Part shown: in pieces, positions 36,608 through 50,240 of the stretch | Layout of the letters: each line of letters starts with the position of its first letter | Numbering within the stretch: the stretch's first letter is position 1 | Assembly (NCBI RefSeq): GCF_010015445.1 | Contig: NC_053127.1 | Coordinates: 25,274,745-25,338,744 of the forward strand | DNA length: 64,000 bases | From: Perca fluviatilis | Taxonomy: Eukaryota > Chordata > Actinopteri > Perciformes > Percidae | Direction: 5' to 3' | Position numbers and translations under genes: made by a program | Notes under the pieces: model-generated | The model's database searches: none | What the model saw: the letters and a program-made list of their open reading frames with translations, nothing else | Told to the model about the DNA's origin: nothing

Positions 36608-37790
36608 TTTATTGAATGTGGCTTATAAATATATTTTTAATTTGCTTGTATCATGAAACATTTTACACCCCGTTTCCAAAAATGCTTTTAATGTAAGCTT
36701 CTAGCAGCATTCATCTTAGATCTGGGTTGGGTTTGTGTCTTTTAGGAACTTGTGGTAGGTGTTTGCATGTGTGCATGTGACATGTTTGATAAAATATCCC
36801 ATCTCACAGGGGACGTGCATGGAACTCATTACAGTCTGACCTAATGAACCCTATGGTGACAACCTGAGATACTTATTCTCCCCCCAAATTATTTGGAAAG
36901 CCAAGAAGTGTTTCAGCCTGATGATTGTAAAAATTAACTCCAAATCAATCAAATTAATTTGACTATGTCATACAAAGCATTCACTAAACACCATTGCTCT
37001 ATGAATACAATTTAAATTGTGCATGCCATGCACTGTACCTGCGCGCGCAAGCTGAATGAATGTAAAGCTACGTCTAGTTGAAATTTTAAAAGAAAAGGAC
37101 ATGGATCATGTTGTGTTGCAGTGTTTAAAAAATACAACACATTTCATAAAAAAACACAAAAAAAGAAGAAAAAAAAACATATTTTAAGCTGTATTACTGC
37201 AGTGTGTTTGCAAGTAGTAGAGTAATGCCTGGTGGAGGCATTGTCAATCCAATCACATAACCTTAATTCTCCACCATTTCTCCCACTCTTTCACACAAAT
37301 TGGACACACATAGTTTAAAAAAGGAATTATCACAAAAGGCATGATGACACCACATGCATCTATTTTATCACAAGTACAATACAAGGGATCTTATATGTTG
37401 ATGTATTGTCTTTATATGAAAACTACTTTCACATTCATTATCATACGACACACATTGATTCATGACTTGACAAGGTAATCATACGTCACAAGTGACAGTG
37501 TGCAAGTAGTACAAGTGTGTGCAGTGTGTATGGAGATGCGCAGTATGTTTGTAATGTAGACATGCCTTTTTAGACTTGAGAGATGTGGTTGTTGAGACTG
37601 CACTGAAATATTGCTGTTTGTATTACATAAACGCAGGTGTTGAAGTTCAGAGACATTTTTAAATCTTTGGTTTGCATTGTGATGATCACTACCACAGATA
37701 AATCATTGATGCCAATTTACAAGCTAAAATAGATGCATGGTAATAATCAGATGTCTTTCCAAAAAAGGACACATACTTGTTACTTAAAGT
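36608..37790. other. Intergenic, nothing recognised
   Basis: AT-rich sequence with short poly-A runs; no gene or bounded repeat seen. Confidence 0.4.
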
Positions 37791-37796
37791 TTTGGT

Positions 37797-38080
37797 TACA
37801 CTTTACTTGAAGTTTTCTACAAAAGAGTGACATGACACTGTCATGAATGTGTCATGAATTGTTGGGGCTTTGTAAATTATAGAGTGTGGTCTAGACCTAG
37901 TCTATCTGTAAAGTGTCTCGCGATAACTCTTGTTATGATTTGATACTATAAATAAAATTGAATTGAATTGAATAAAACATTATAAACACGTTACGGTTAT
38001 GGTTCATGTGTTCATGACAGTGTCATGTGTTCATGACACTGCCATGTCACTCTTATGTAGAAAACTTCAAGTAAAGTGTT
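37797..38080. repeat. Inverted repeat (fold-back) with LINE-like insert
   Basis: Left arm ACACTTTACTTGAAGTTTTC (37798 on) pairs with its inverse ending at 38080; both arms continue through a TCATGACACTG-rich stretch. The arms enclose a retrotransposon-tail sequence, annotated separately. Confidence 0.78.
37862..37977 (+). mobile_element. 3' tail of a fish LINE/SINE-type retroelement
   Basis: Contains CTGTAAAGTGTCTCGCGATA followed by ATAAATAAAATTGAATTGAA-type short repeats. I recognise this from the 3' end of a common fish retrotransposon. Only the tail is present. Confidence 0.55.
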
Positions 38081-38836
38081 TTTCTTATTGCAATCTAACA
38101 AAATCCCCAAACCTATGCATTCCTCTCAAGACCTACTCAGCTGTGAGCTTTGATGGTGGTTTTCCCTTCTTCTTTCAGGGAAAATCTTTACATCTCTCTC
38201 TTGTGTATGAGAGAGGTAGAGAGTGAGTAAGAAAGGGAGAGAGAAGATACATCTGCTTTAGGGGAGAAATAGGAATTTCCCACATTATACTTTCCCTCAG
38301 TGTCTTCATCCCTTCTCCATCCCTTAATACCCTAAGCTCTGTCCTTGACTTTAACCCTGAAAATCTCATGTTTTCTCAAGTATCCACCCTCTTCTTCATT
38401 TTTGTTTGTTCGTTCATTCTTTCTTTCCTTCTTTTCTTCTTCCTTCCTTTCTTCATTCTCTTTACTGTTTATGTCCATTAATAGTCTAGCCCTCTGAGAG
38501 GCCCTGTCTGCACACAGGCCACTATTACAGATGAAGAGGCAAAGTGATTTCCATGTAAATGGTGTCAGAATGTCATTTTCAAGTGAAGCTGCTGAGAAAA
38601 TGAATTCCTGAAGACGAGAGAGATTACCAAGGGGCAATGACACCTGGATTGCATTCTCACAGATTCCCCATGCAGCTCTTGAATAATGGTCCATCCACAA
38701 AAATAGCTTTGTTTGGCTCCCTGCCTGTTGAAGTGTCAGTCAGCCCAACCAAAGAGGAGAAAGCTAATGGCACTCAAATATTACCATATAAATGTATGGT
38801 AATTTAACCATTTTTTGATATGAGCAAATCACAGTT

Positions 38837-38871
<35 letters not shown>

Positions 38872-41800
38872 CGGTGCGTGTGTGCGTGTGTGTTTGTGTG
38901 TGTGTCTTATCGAAGGTATTTGTTTCCTTAATCACTATATAGGCTGGTCAAAGTGTAATGATTAATTGGTGATGTAACAAGGTAAATATATCATATTTGG
39001 ACCTCAGTCGACCTCCGGGCTGGCCATTAGTCTATGTGACAGGTTCATCATACAGCTAAAAACAAAAAATGTTAAGACCAAGACCATAGAACAGGGCAAA
39101 GAGAGAATAGAACCAAGGGTCAACAGGTTTCAACCTAAATCTCTCTCTTTTTTTATTTTTCTAACAGAGAGACACATCAGGAAAATGCCCATTTCCATCA
39201 CTTTCACAGAGGTTAGTGCAGACTCATCATCTCACTGCATACAAGAATTGAAATAGATTTGAGATTCTATAGGTTGATTACTCAACTAACTAAAACATTT
39301 CAACACATATTTAGCTGGAAACAATCAATACAATTAACTAATTCACCCTGACAGTTCTATCTCTTATCTGTATAAATATGTAAGTAATATGTTAAGGTGA
39401 TCTCTGCATATATCAAGCCTTTTATTTATCATGCTATTTATGTTCATAAAAGGTCATGGATGGTGGGAAAAAGATTATGGGTTGATTTTGCAAATGAATG
39501 AGTGCAAAGAGGTATATTACCACTAAATTGTTGAAAACACCCGAACTGAACATCTGTAAAATGCTCTGACTTTACAGATGTTGTAGGATTGAAATAGCAA
39601 TTATCTTACGTTGTGATTGTCCAATGTTTTCTGTGCAAACTCACTAGCACCAGCAATGAACTTTTCCTTCATTTATTAGCTTTAAATTAATAAATTAGAT
39701 GGGAAATGGGAAAACACAGTCACCGAATAACATTGATAGCAACATGTTTTTTCTAATTCCAGAGTTTGATGTTAATGTACAGCTATCATTCACAGGGCAT
39801 AGTGTAACAAGTTATTGCAGTAATCATGACAATTACATGATGATGATGAGGTTGAGAAAGTACATGTCAAAGGTGACAAAGAGCATAGATAAATGTAATA
39901 AGATACAAAGATAATGTTGCTTCTAAGTTTGCTTTATCAACCTATAATGTTTTATTGTTTAAACACTGAAAGGGAGAACGGGACGTCCATAGAAATTGAG
40001 GTAATTTGCTTCACAACAAAACATTCAAGAGATATCCTGCATCCTCCAATGACAAAACATTTTTTATGATTGGCTGTCAAATACTGTCCGTCTTTGTGTA
40101 GCCTATTTCACCTCAGGTTCAAACCGCAAGTGACTTGATCTGCTGAGCAACATTTTTGCTAGAGAAGACCACGTTTCCTCTTGAGATGATTATCTTTCCA
40201 ATGTCACACTCACCAGTCTGCTCCTGTCAGGGTGATAGATGACCATGATATTGACTTGAGGTTAATTCAAAACCGCACTGCTGGGTTAGATGAAGGATCT
40301 GGATAAGAGTGCTGTTGATAAGAGTGCAGTTGAAAAGAAAATTGTTGTGGGTTATATGCCCTGATGCCCCTCTATTGCAGCATCAGACCCTATACATTTC
40401 CCCATCTTTACTTTATACAGAAGAATTATAGGTAAGAATAGCCTACCTAAAAGCCAAACAGCTAAATGTGAAAGCTTAACCTCACTGATATGTGTTTGGG
40501 TCTACGGTATACTGTGCAGGTCTGAGGGTTGCATTGAGTCCCCTGATTTACTGTCAGTAAGGAATGAACATTTGACTCTGGAGGTGAATAGACCTGAACA
40601 TGAACTAATCTTTCCATAAATACAAGAGTATTTAGTAGACAGGCTTTTGAATGCTTTTTGTAACAACATCAATGAACATAAAATGGTGCTGTTTGGCTGA
40701 CATGAATGCAACACAAAATTATAACCAAAGCACCTGCGTATTTGGCTGATGTGTTCAATCCACTGAGACCCTCACACTGCTGGATGGTAGACGGAATTGA
40801 ATAAATAGCTGCTGAACAGTGTTGCGGATCAATTCTCCTTTTGTTACACACATCATTACACAGAAGAAGATGCATTCATCAGTCATTGTGGACATTGTTT
40901 CCAATACAATAAAATAAAATAAAAAAATCAATTTTTGTAAACAACTATTCATTGGACGTTTGCACAGGTGATCTGGTCATGAAAAATACACAGAGGGGTG
41001 TAAAGTGGGAGACTTCACACAATGGCAGAGTTCTGGTGGACTGAATAATCTAATATTTATTTTGGTTTATATGTGTTTGTCTTTGCTATCTCCGATAGTG
41101 GTGTTGGGTATTTTCCTGCCTTGGTGCCTATGCACGCTAAAGCTCCAGCACCCCCAACTGTATATACCTGAATAGGAATAAGTAGGTAGCAAAAAGAAAT
41201 GGGCAAAAACCATTTAAATTTCACTCAGTGAAAGAGACAGAGGCTTGTTTTGCTGCAGGTGAACATAGACCCTGTGGGATGCTTTTCTGCAGATTGTGAA
41301 CCACGATGCAGGGATGTGTCCCTGTATTGCAACAACACACATTGTGATTCTCTACCTAGTGCTGCAGTTAGCTTGAGCTGTGATGCTTCATTTAGAAAAC
41401 CATTAAAAATGTTCAATCCATGTATATGTACTGGACTACAAATTGTGACAAACCATATCAGCTCACTTTGCAATACAAAGTATTATTAAGACAGACACAA
41501 TAGAAATGTTCAAAATACATTCCGAATTTTCTCAGAATATACACAACACTGGTTTACCAGTACAGCATTCAGAATATTCTTGAACTTTCCACATATTAAT
41601 TATGTAGTCCACGATGTCCCCAATGACAAAAAAATGACTGAATATTGGAAAATGACGAAAAACATTTTCTCGTTTTTTAGTAGTCTGAGAAAATAAAATC
41701 TAAATGCTAATCTTATTGTTGAAATTCACCATGTTCTAACGTCCTTGAGTGTGTGAGATGTCAGGCAATCTGTAAGAGTAAATTGTCTGAGTGCAGCCTT

Positions 41801-41956
41801 AGGACCCTGAGGATATTGGACCTAGGTTGCTGCAGAGGTAGCTTTGTGATTTGTATGCACCCCATCTGATAGCGTCTCCTGGATCACAGATGGATTATTT
41901 AGGCTTTTCCTTCGGCATAGGCTCATTCGTTTGATTTTTTTCTCCTTCTTTTACAG
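38081..41956. other. Intergenic, no supported gene
   Basis: Non-coding. Contains a (GT)n microsatellite at about 38840-38905 and a TTCC/TTCT-rich tract at 38405-38465. No splice-bounded coding frame was recognised. Confidence 0.4.
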
Positions 41957-42087
41957 GTCCGCATTGTATCTTCTTTTTTCTTTCTGTCTCTGCTGTTCAC
42001 TTGGATGCCTCAAAAACACACACTGGCAGCGATTTGGCTTTGCCAGAGAAAAATGGAGCAATAATGCTGGAGGAATAACCTGGAGGG
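41957..42087 (+). other. Candidate untranslated 5' exon
   Basis: A long pyrimidine tract and TTTTACAG acceptor precede 131 bases that end in a strong GG|GTAAGT donor. The segment has no long frame; its short upstream ORF (ATG at 42008) ends before the donor. It could splice to 46828. Confidence 0.4.
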
Positions 42088-45000
42088 GTAAGTTGTAAAG
42101 TTGTACTCTTTCATTGAGGCTCGGTTAGTATCTTTAGTAATGTCACTATTGCGAGTTCACATGTTTCTGGCATAGGTGGCTTCAGAGGGAATTGAATTAT
42201 TTCCCTGCCCATTCATTCATACAGGAGCAGATGCTGTCCACGTGCTATGGTGCTGAAAGTTATTTGTGACTAATACAAATTTGTAGTGAATGTTATTTGT
42301 ATTCAGATGATTGCATGTTGACAAACGAACAATAATTGGCGAGTATACCTCTGATGTTTTAGCATTTCTCCTTCCATATATTTACTTTGACTGAAGAAAA
42401 TTTCAATTTCAAGTCTATTGTATAAAATAATAATAATAATAATTTGTTTTACTGTACTTACGTATGTTCCAATAAGCCAAAACACTTTAAAGAATCAAAG
42501 CTCAGTCATCCATATTGCTGATTAATCAGAATGTAGTGGGATGGGATAGGGTGGCATGCATATACTGAATTACATATACGAAGAATGGGCTACACATTTA
42601 CTTTGAAAATAGGTAAAATGCTTCACAATTTGCAAGGTCTTCAGCTTTCTCTATGTTCGCTGTTTTTTTTCTTTTTTTCTCTGGCTTCTGGTTCTAAAAA
42701 TCCTTTAGTGGTTTTGAAAACCCTAAAGGGATTAAGCTACGGCAGTGTACAAGTAACTATTGCTAAAATTACATTCAAGCAAATCCAAACTCATATCTTA
42801 AAGGATCACTTAATCTGGTGGATTTAGTTTATTTGGCTGTACTATCAACTCAAACAAAATGTTGCCCTTAACTGACTTTCCTGGCCATAAAAGGGAAGCT
42901 ATGAAGTTTGTATGGGAACAGTGTGGAGGTATGAATAGCATTAAAGTTGAGCATTGTCAGAGCATTCCCTATTCCCTAATCTGTAAATGCCTTCAAGTGG
43001 GCCTGTGGGGGTTTATCAAGGAGAGATAAAACAATGGTTAGCTGCAGTAGGCACCTTGCTGTTCTCATTTGGGAGGTCATCATCAATATTTCCACCTTTG
43101 CTCTTAAAACCTACATTCTTTATTAAATGTTTATACAACACCAAACATACTGTTTATTTTCTTCATTATTTGCAAATGCAGCTAACGGCATGTTTTAGTG
43201 GTCTAAGGTCTTTAATCTGACATGACATCAGGGTCATTTATCCTCTGGGGCCAAAGGTCACTGTCCCTTGTGGCTAGGCCATGGGATCATCTTTTACTAA
43301 GACTAGTTTTTCTCCTCCACAATGCCGACTCAGCCGACTATGACTTGTCACTATGAGCCCTGACAGGTGCCTCAGACATTGCCTCTCATACTTTTAATAT
43401 CCTTTGTTTTGCTCTGATAGCTCCTGTAATACATTGTAGTGGCAGTGATGAAAGCCTGTATGTGTCTCCCCATCCATTTCCCCAAAGACACAGTCATATG
43501 TCAGCGATAACTGCCAGGTGATGATAAGAACTCTTCAGTCTTACATGAGGAGACAGTGAGCCTTGTAAAATGTTAAAGTGTGTAATGCATGGCCTTACTG
43601 GATTGACAGTAATATATGCAGGTGGTTTGTGTGTTGTGTATACATCAAAACCGGAATCTGTCTCAAAAGCACAAACCTCTATTCCACATGTACCTCCCTC
43701 TGTGGTCTTGATTTAGACTCCAGTTATTGTGCAGAAGACAGTCAGTGAACCATACTTCCTGGCTGTGCCCCCACTTTCACTCAGCACCCTGGTGGTGTTT
43801 TACTACAGAGTTGTTGATTACCCATCACATCTGAGTCTACAGTGTGTGTACATATTTAAATATGTTTGGCCTTATATCAAAATAACCAATACAATATTAC
43901 ATTTACAATAGGTGTTTTAGTCATATATTCCTGCAAATGCTACAGGTGCCATGAAATATGTCTGCTTTTGCTTGTGATTTGTGTCCAATGTAAATATGTC
44001 TGTTGAATTTAAGTATTTCCCCTGTACCTTTTAACATGACATCCCTGGTATAACATATTGCATTGCCTGTATCTGTCTCTATGAGTACGGGGGATTGCAT
44101 TTAGGAGGGAGAAAACATGGGAAGGGGGATGCTGAAAGCTGATTCTGTTCACGCTCCAGTGCTTTCTGCAGTATGCAATCTGTCTGCTGTGGTATAGGGG
44201 GAGCTCCTGTTCTGTCTTATTGACAATATGTTAGATGGTAAGCTGTGATTATTCCCCAGTAGGCAGAAGAAGGAAGGAGGAATCAGCAGTCCAGTCTCCT
44301 TCGATCCGCAGACTCTCCCTATTAGCTCACAGCAGATGACAGATATTGTGCTATTACGGGCATTTGCATGTACATGTGTGCGTATGCATGTTTGTTCAGT
44401 TATGAGGACAGCATCAGGTGTATATGACACATTATGTTGTACTTACAGGGTGTGTGCTTATTTCCATTATACTAATACTAATAAGACCAACACAAAGTTA
44501 TTTGGAAATGCTCAATTTACTGTACATTTTCTGTCATGTGTTGATTGCTTATCTTTACATAGACTTGGGTTTTGTTGTTTTCACTAGATCCATTCTTTTT
44601 TCTTTTCTTTTCCTATCAGCTTTACACATCCTGGTGTGAAAGTTAAATTTTTCCACTGCAGTTATCAACATATTACACATACACTTAGGGGCTTTTTTTC
44701 TGGTTCAATCATATCCTTTTCCTCCCACTGGCATATTTTTAAATTACATCTTGGATTTATTATGTTTTTTCCCTCTACACCCACTTTCTGCCATTCTCCT
44801 TTCTGTATTCACCATAAGATAAGTTAGATAAAACTAAACAATGCAATTTTATTATTACCACCCACATTTAATATTCAGCACTCCACAAAATGCAATCTTC
44901 CTTCCTTATTATGTTAGTGCTATATCCTTGTGTAGATGATGTACAGCATATTTCAATATGAATATTATTCATATTGCATATTATATTACAATGTTAGATT

Positions 45001-45639
45001 ATTGTTTCTGGCTTTCACAGCTTTTGAAACCTCAGCATCTTTACTATATTGGCCAAACACTGTAGAATCTCAGTAGAGGTTATTTTACTTAATCATGTTT
45101 TTATTGCTGTGTCATGCATACAAATGAGCCAAGCCCACATAATAGAATTAAAATAGAATATATATGTTGAAGATATCACAATTTATAAGCCATTTCAATC
45201 TTTTATCATCTGTCGAACAAAATATTTTAGTATCTCCTTTTAGCCATTTCATGAAAGATTGATACCCAAAATCTAAGCCAACAAAATTAAACATGTACAA
45301 TAACTCCTTTTTCTAGTTCATATACAGAAAAGGTAGTTCTCCTAAACTGACAACATATCACTAGTTAGTAGATCTCAATCACAAGTTTTTGGCATATTCA
45401 CAATGTTGGCTATTGGTGTGCATTTCACAGAACAATTAAAGTTGCGCATAGAGTCGGTGGGCACAGGGTGCCAAGACATCCCAGAGAATCTGGCTGTCCA
45501 TCAGACAGCTAGGATGAGTTGCAAAGCGGTTTGTACCACAGATGGCTGATCAGTACAACTGATTTCCTATTTCTCCCGCCTGGCGCTGTCACCGTGTTTC
45601 ATTACGATTCCCACTTGAGAGAGGCTGTGTTTTATGTTG

Positions 45640-45649
45640 CGTGTGTGTG

Positions 45650-45694
<45 letters not shown>
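45640..45694. repeat. (GT)n microsatellite
   Basis: About 27 GT units with a GC interruption. Confidence 0.97.
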
Positions 45695-46208
45695 CGGGTG
45701 TGTATTTGTTTATGAGGTTCTGGTTTGGAATGTGCAGCAGGTAAATGTGAGCATGTTTGTATGCTGTTTGACTGGGATTATGTATGAGCACATGACATTT
45801 TGATGGAACACAAAGCATACACCCAGTTTTGCCGAAAGCACACAGAGAGCATGTTTAAGAAGTACTGTAGAAGCTCACTCGTGTGTTGGAATATAATAGG
45901 AAAGCAACAGTGAAGGCTAGTGATCTGCATTCCCTCGGTATGTGTGGATGGATCAGACTGAAACAGACAGACTCTGCGTTTGGCTGCATGCTAGGTGGGT
46001 TTCAGAGGAAAGTCCATCTGTTTTCCTCTCTTCTTCTTCTTCTGGAATTCCACACAGGAACGTGGCTGTATATAGTTTGTGTGATTTCACTTTGTGAGAG
46101 GAATTGTCTTAACTGATTTGACCATACTAGGACTTTATTAGGCTAATGAAAGTGTGCTAAAAGTTCACTGTTATTTCCCTTCCTTATTGCAATACTCACT
46201 GTAGAATG

Positions 46209-46572
46209 TAGAGGTGTTGAAATTAATCAAATAATCGATGCATCGACTCATGGACATGGACGATGCTGCATGTTATTTCTGTTTACAATTTAATGTATGC
46301 CTAACAACCTTTCTGTTTACATATTCTGTTATGTTTTGCACATTCAGGAAGTGCCATGTGCTCAGTGCTATAGTTTTATGTATCCAATTTATTTAGTATT
46401 AGAGCACTGCAGAATGTTTTGTATTTGAAGCTTGAAAAGTTATGAATTAAATATCCTCTATGGCTTTAATAGTAAAAATGTATTTGACGCATCGTGATGC
46501 ATCGAATCAAATTGAATCGCTGACATGATAATCGTAATCGAATCGGGAGATCAGGGAAGATTCACGCCTCTA
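46209..46572. mobile_element. hAT-like MITE with perfect 8-bp TSD
   Basis: The 364-bp element starts TAGAGGTGTTGAA and ends with inverse TTCACGCCTCTA. It is flanked on both sides by the exact octamer GTAGAATG (46201-46208 and 46573-46580). The interior is rich in ATCGAT/GCATCG phrases. Non-autonomous. Confidence 0.88.
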
Positions 46573-46827
46573 GTAGAATGACACACAGATTAGTTACTTG
46601 TATTGTAAAACAGAAAACCCTTTACAAAAAGGGGCTTAATGGGTCTTACATTTCCAGTCAAATTAATAATAGCATGAAGCCAAAATAAAAGCAAAGGATG
46701 CTGCTGCCTGACTAACGTTGGAGCACAGTTCATTCATTCAGCATGTCTCAAGCTCAGCTCACATTTCAACCAAAGTGTATGTGATGTCCCAATAAATTAT
46801 ACAGCTGCACCTGTCTCTTGGTTCCAG

Positions 46828-49142
46828 GTTTATTAAGGCCTTCCGAAAGGCCGGCCAGGCCCATTGGGGATCATGCTGGCTGTACAATCACCCATCACAT
46901 TCCTTCTCATCAGCCTGCTCTGTGTCAACCAGCTGCAGCCGGGCCACGCATCAGGTGAGAATCTCTTCAGTGACCAGACACACATGCCATAGCAATGTCA
47001 AGAGTATTTATTCTTTCTCTTCTCTGACTGACTTGATGTGTTGTTGTATTCATTTATTGTTTATCAATAATACATATTAATTGTTTTAAGATGAGACGGT
47101 GTTTAGATGACTGAGCCTTAATCTGTCATTAAAACGTGTTGCAAACATATTATAAAAGAATTGCATTAACTCAAAAAGCCTATTTTCACCACTTATAAGA
47201 GTAGTTTACACACTGCAGACGTTTTTTCAGTAATACAAAGATGGATGGACCTAAACTGTTTTTTTCCCATGTTGTGTAAAAGGATATTTTTAAACAGAAT
47301 ACCATCTCACTTACGGCAGGCATTCTGAACACCTGATCAAGGTGCCACTCATATTTCAGTTTTGTGTCTGTGTGGATGAAAGAAAAATGAAAAATATGTT
47401 TACCAATACAATTTTAATAGCAGGACTTCAGCAGCTCCTAGGTGCAGTTATGCTGTCCTCTTGTGGCTGAAAAAAGACACAGAACTCACAATATGTATTT
47501 ATTTATTTTTGTGTGAAATGTCCATAAAACAGGGCGTCCCCAACATGCTTTCTACCTTTAGTTGTTTTTCCCCCAATAGCTTTATTTGTTTTGGATCAAA
47601 TTGATTTCAATGTTACAACGGTGTGTGTGATGATGAGACTCACAGGGTAAATAAAGGTCAGGTGACATCTCCATGGATGATCTTTTGAGAAGATTAATGT
47701 CTCATTTAATAAGATTATTAACAACATTCCGCTTCATGTTTGGTTTTAAGTGAATTTACTGACTTCCATATAGACAATACCAGTGTCATAGCTTTGTTAA
47801 AGTACTTCTGAAATTGTTGCCAGTACACTAAACATATTGATAAATGGTACAGTTATTTTGTCATTATAGTTGTATATGGCTTTTCCATTTGAACACATTT
47901 TTAAAAACCTGCACTCCAACATGACAAGAACAAAAAAAGTTTGAAACTTGCCTTTTTTTTGCTGCCAATGCTGTGATGAAGTGGTGGCACCCTCTAGTGG
48001 TATATATTTAGATAATATTCATGACTATAAGCCACAGCCAAGTACCCAGCCAGTGTATAAAGCGTGGGTAAATCAGGGGAAACTTTACGGTTGGTGCATA
48101 TAAGCATTTGACTTGTGAATATTGTGCATAATTCACATCTTTTAGATTGTGTTCATCAACGATATGACAATTTTAGTTCTAAACTGTACAAATGTATTAG
48201 TTGCTCAGCTACATTTCCATGAGATGTCTGTTATTTCACTCGCATTAGATTTTGTTTCTGCCTACACAGAAGCAATCATATTCTTCTTGTGACTAAGACG
48301 TTAATGTGTTCATACACTTCACCTCTCTGTGACTGCATGATTAAATGTGATCAAACCTCACGGTGTTGCCGCTCCTAAACTAAACCAGAGCAACAGAATG
48401 CTTTCATCTAGTGGCAAGGGAAACATCATGTATTTTTAAAACAATCGCAAACTAACTTTAACTTCATGAGTCATCGTCTGAATCAATTTAAGTAAAGTGG
48501 TTTGTTTTTACAATGTCGAAAAAAAAAGTCCATAACTGCTCTGCTGACACAAAGGGTAATCATACACTGGAGAGTAATACAATGTATTCAGGCAACTTAA
48601 TTAATTAGTTGTTGTGACTTCAAATATCTGCTTGCAGGTAATGGGTGCATTTCGTTTTTTCGTTTTATTTTAAGTTTGATTACTCTATTCCACCACTCTG
48701 TCGATACTGAATACATTTACTAAAGATTAATGAATGAATAAATAAATAAATAAATAAAAGAACAATCCCGGAAAATGTTCTTATTTATATATAGTATAGT
48801 ATAGTAAGGTTACCATACAAGCAGGCCTGTTGTAGCCTAAATTGTCCCTTTTCTTCAGCATGCCTGCCCCTTTAGAAGTTCCACAACAATGCTCTATCGG
48901 TGAGATTTATTGACTTAGGTTCCTGTTCATGGTTAAACTTAAGCCACTTAGGAAAAAAGATGTTCATGTCGCACAAGGATAAGTTAAGCAATTTTGTCCA
49001 TTTTCTGTTTAATAGTATTACCCCCTTGTCATTGTGCCCACGCTAACAGATACAGATAAACACAGAGGGAACCGTGAGGTCATCACCCAAACACCTGCAT
49101 CTGAGCCAGCGTCTGAACAAGACAACAGCCTCGGATACAAAG
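46828..49142 (+). CDS. 5' end of a secreted/membrane protein gene (signal-peptide exon plus cassette exon)
   Basis: Exon 46828-46954 (acceptor TTGGTTCCAG) carries ATG at 46873 and encodes MLAVQSPITFLLISLLCVNQ, then LQPGHAS. This is a clear signal peptide with a hydrophobic core at about residues 8-18 and a plausible cleavage after HAS. Its donor is TCAG|GTGAG, phase 1. Exon 49050-49142 (CTAACAG acceptor, AAAG|GTACAG donor) is 93 nt, phase 1 to 1. It encodes a hydrophilic Thr/Glu/Pro stretch, DTDKHRGNREVITQTPASEP, and ends at SLGYK. Downstream exons are not in the window. I do not recognise the protein. The intronic setting, large introns and secreted N-terminus fit a neuronal cell-surface gene, but that is inference. 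Confidence 0.55.
48000..49040. other. Intron, nothing recognised
   Basis: AT-rich, with a short AAAT repeat around 48734-48758; no coding feature between the signal-peptide exon and the 93-nt exon. Confidence 0.4.
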
Positions 49143-49599
49143 GTACAGTCCAAGTGCTAAATGTGATTTGTGCTTTCATTTGACACAGTAATCATGCTTC
49201 CCTTTAACCATCCAACGGAGAGCTTTGATGTGTTGAGGAAGTTTAGATCTTACTGCCCAGCTTTCTACACAACATATCCCCGTCATTCTTCAGTTTCTTG
49301 TCGTACACCATGCTGTTGCAGCCTAATCTAGTGTCAATTCAGCAGAAGGTGTTCTCAATCAAGAGTGTGTTATACTTTTGATTGTAACTTACAGCAGTTG
49401 CAACATGTTAAGTCTCTTGTTTTTTTTTTTCTTCTGATTTTGTCATTAATCAAAATAACATCTGTGTTATCCAAGTATTTTTGTTCTACTTCTAAGCGGC
49501 CTGCTTTTTTCCTGGACTTATCTTGTGAAACATTTTTAAAGAAATGTCTGAAATAAGCCTGGACAAAGCCAGCAGTCATTTAAGTGGTGCTCCAGGTTG

Positions 49600-50240
49600 T
49601 GCTGATTCTGTATTTGTCCTTTGAAAGATACAGTGTTGAACCCAATTCCCAGGAAGAGGACTATGTTTCCTTTTGCTGACAAAGACTCTAATACCACTTA
49701 ATGCCAGTTCAGCAGCTGCAGACCTCAAGTGCTGTGTCCAAAGCCAACCCAGTTCAATCCCCTCTCCCTTTGCTTTGACATTTTATGGTGAGGGCTCTGC
49801 CTGGGATGTACTGAGATAGAACAAAGCTAAACATTTAGCAGTTCTCTCCCCATAGCCTCTATGATTTTGGAAGATGACAAAACAAGACTTTCTGCACAGT
49901 CTTTCTGACGCCTGGAGCAAAATTAAGTTAAGAAGAAGAAAATGAGATGCTAAAATAATGATGTTGTTGGCCTTTTATCTTTAATGGGCAGCAAGAACAA
50001 TGTGTTTTCTTTTTCTTTTGTGGAATCTCAATCGGAGCTCTTACTGGCTTACATCTGATGGAGTTTATGTGGAGCTAATGGCTGTAAGAGGGATTATTTA
50101 TCCATCTGATTTCTTTCTCAAGATAAGAAGCCCATTTCTTTTTCATACCTAAAATCTTTATGGCCCAGCAGGAAAAAAAGATGACAGTGAGATTGTGAGA
50201 AGTTGAAAGGATGTCCTAGTCTTAACGACTAATAAGACCA
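49600..50240. other. Possible conserved non-coding block
   Basis: Repeat-free stretch with balanced composition and many compact motifs (CTTTATCTTTAATGGGCAGC, TTAACACTAAT-like AT-rich cores). It reads like a vertebrate conserved intronic element. This cannot be tested here. Confidence 0.25.
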
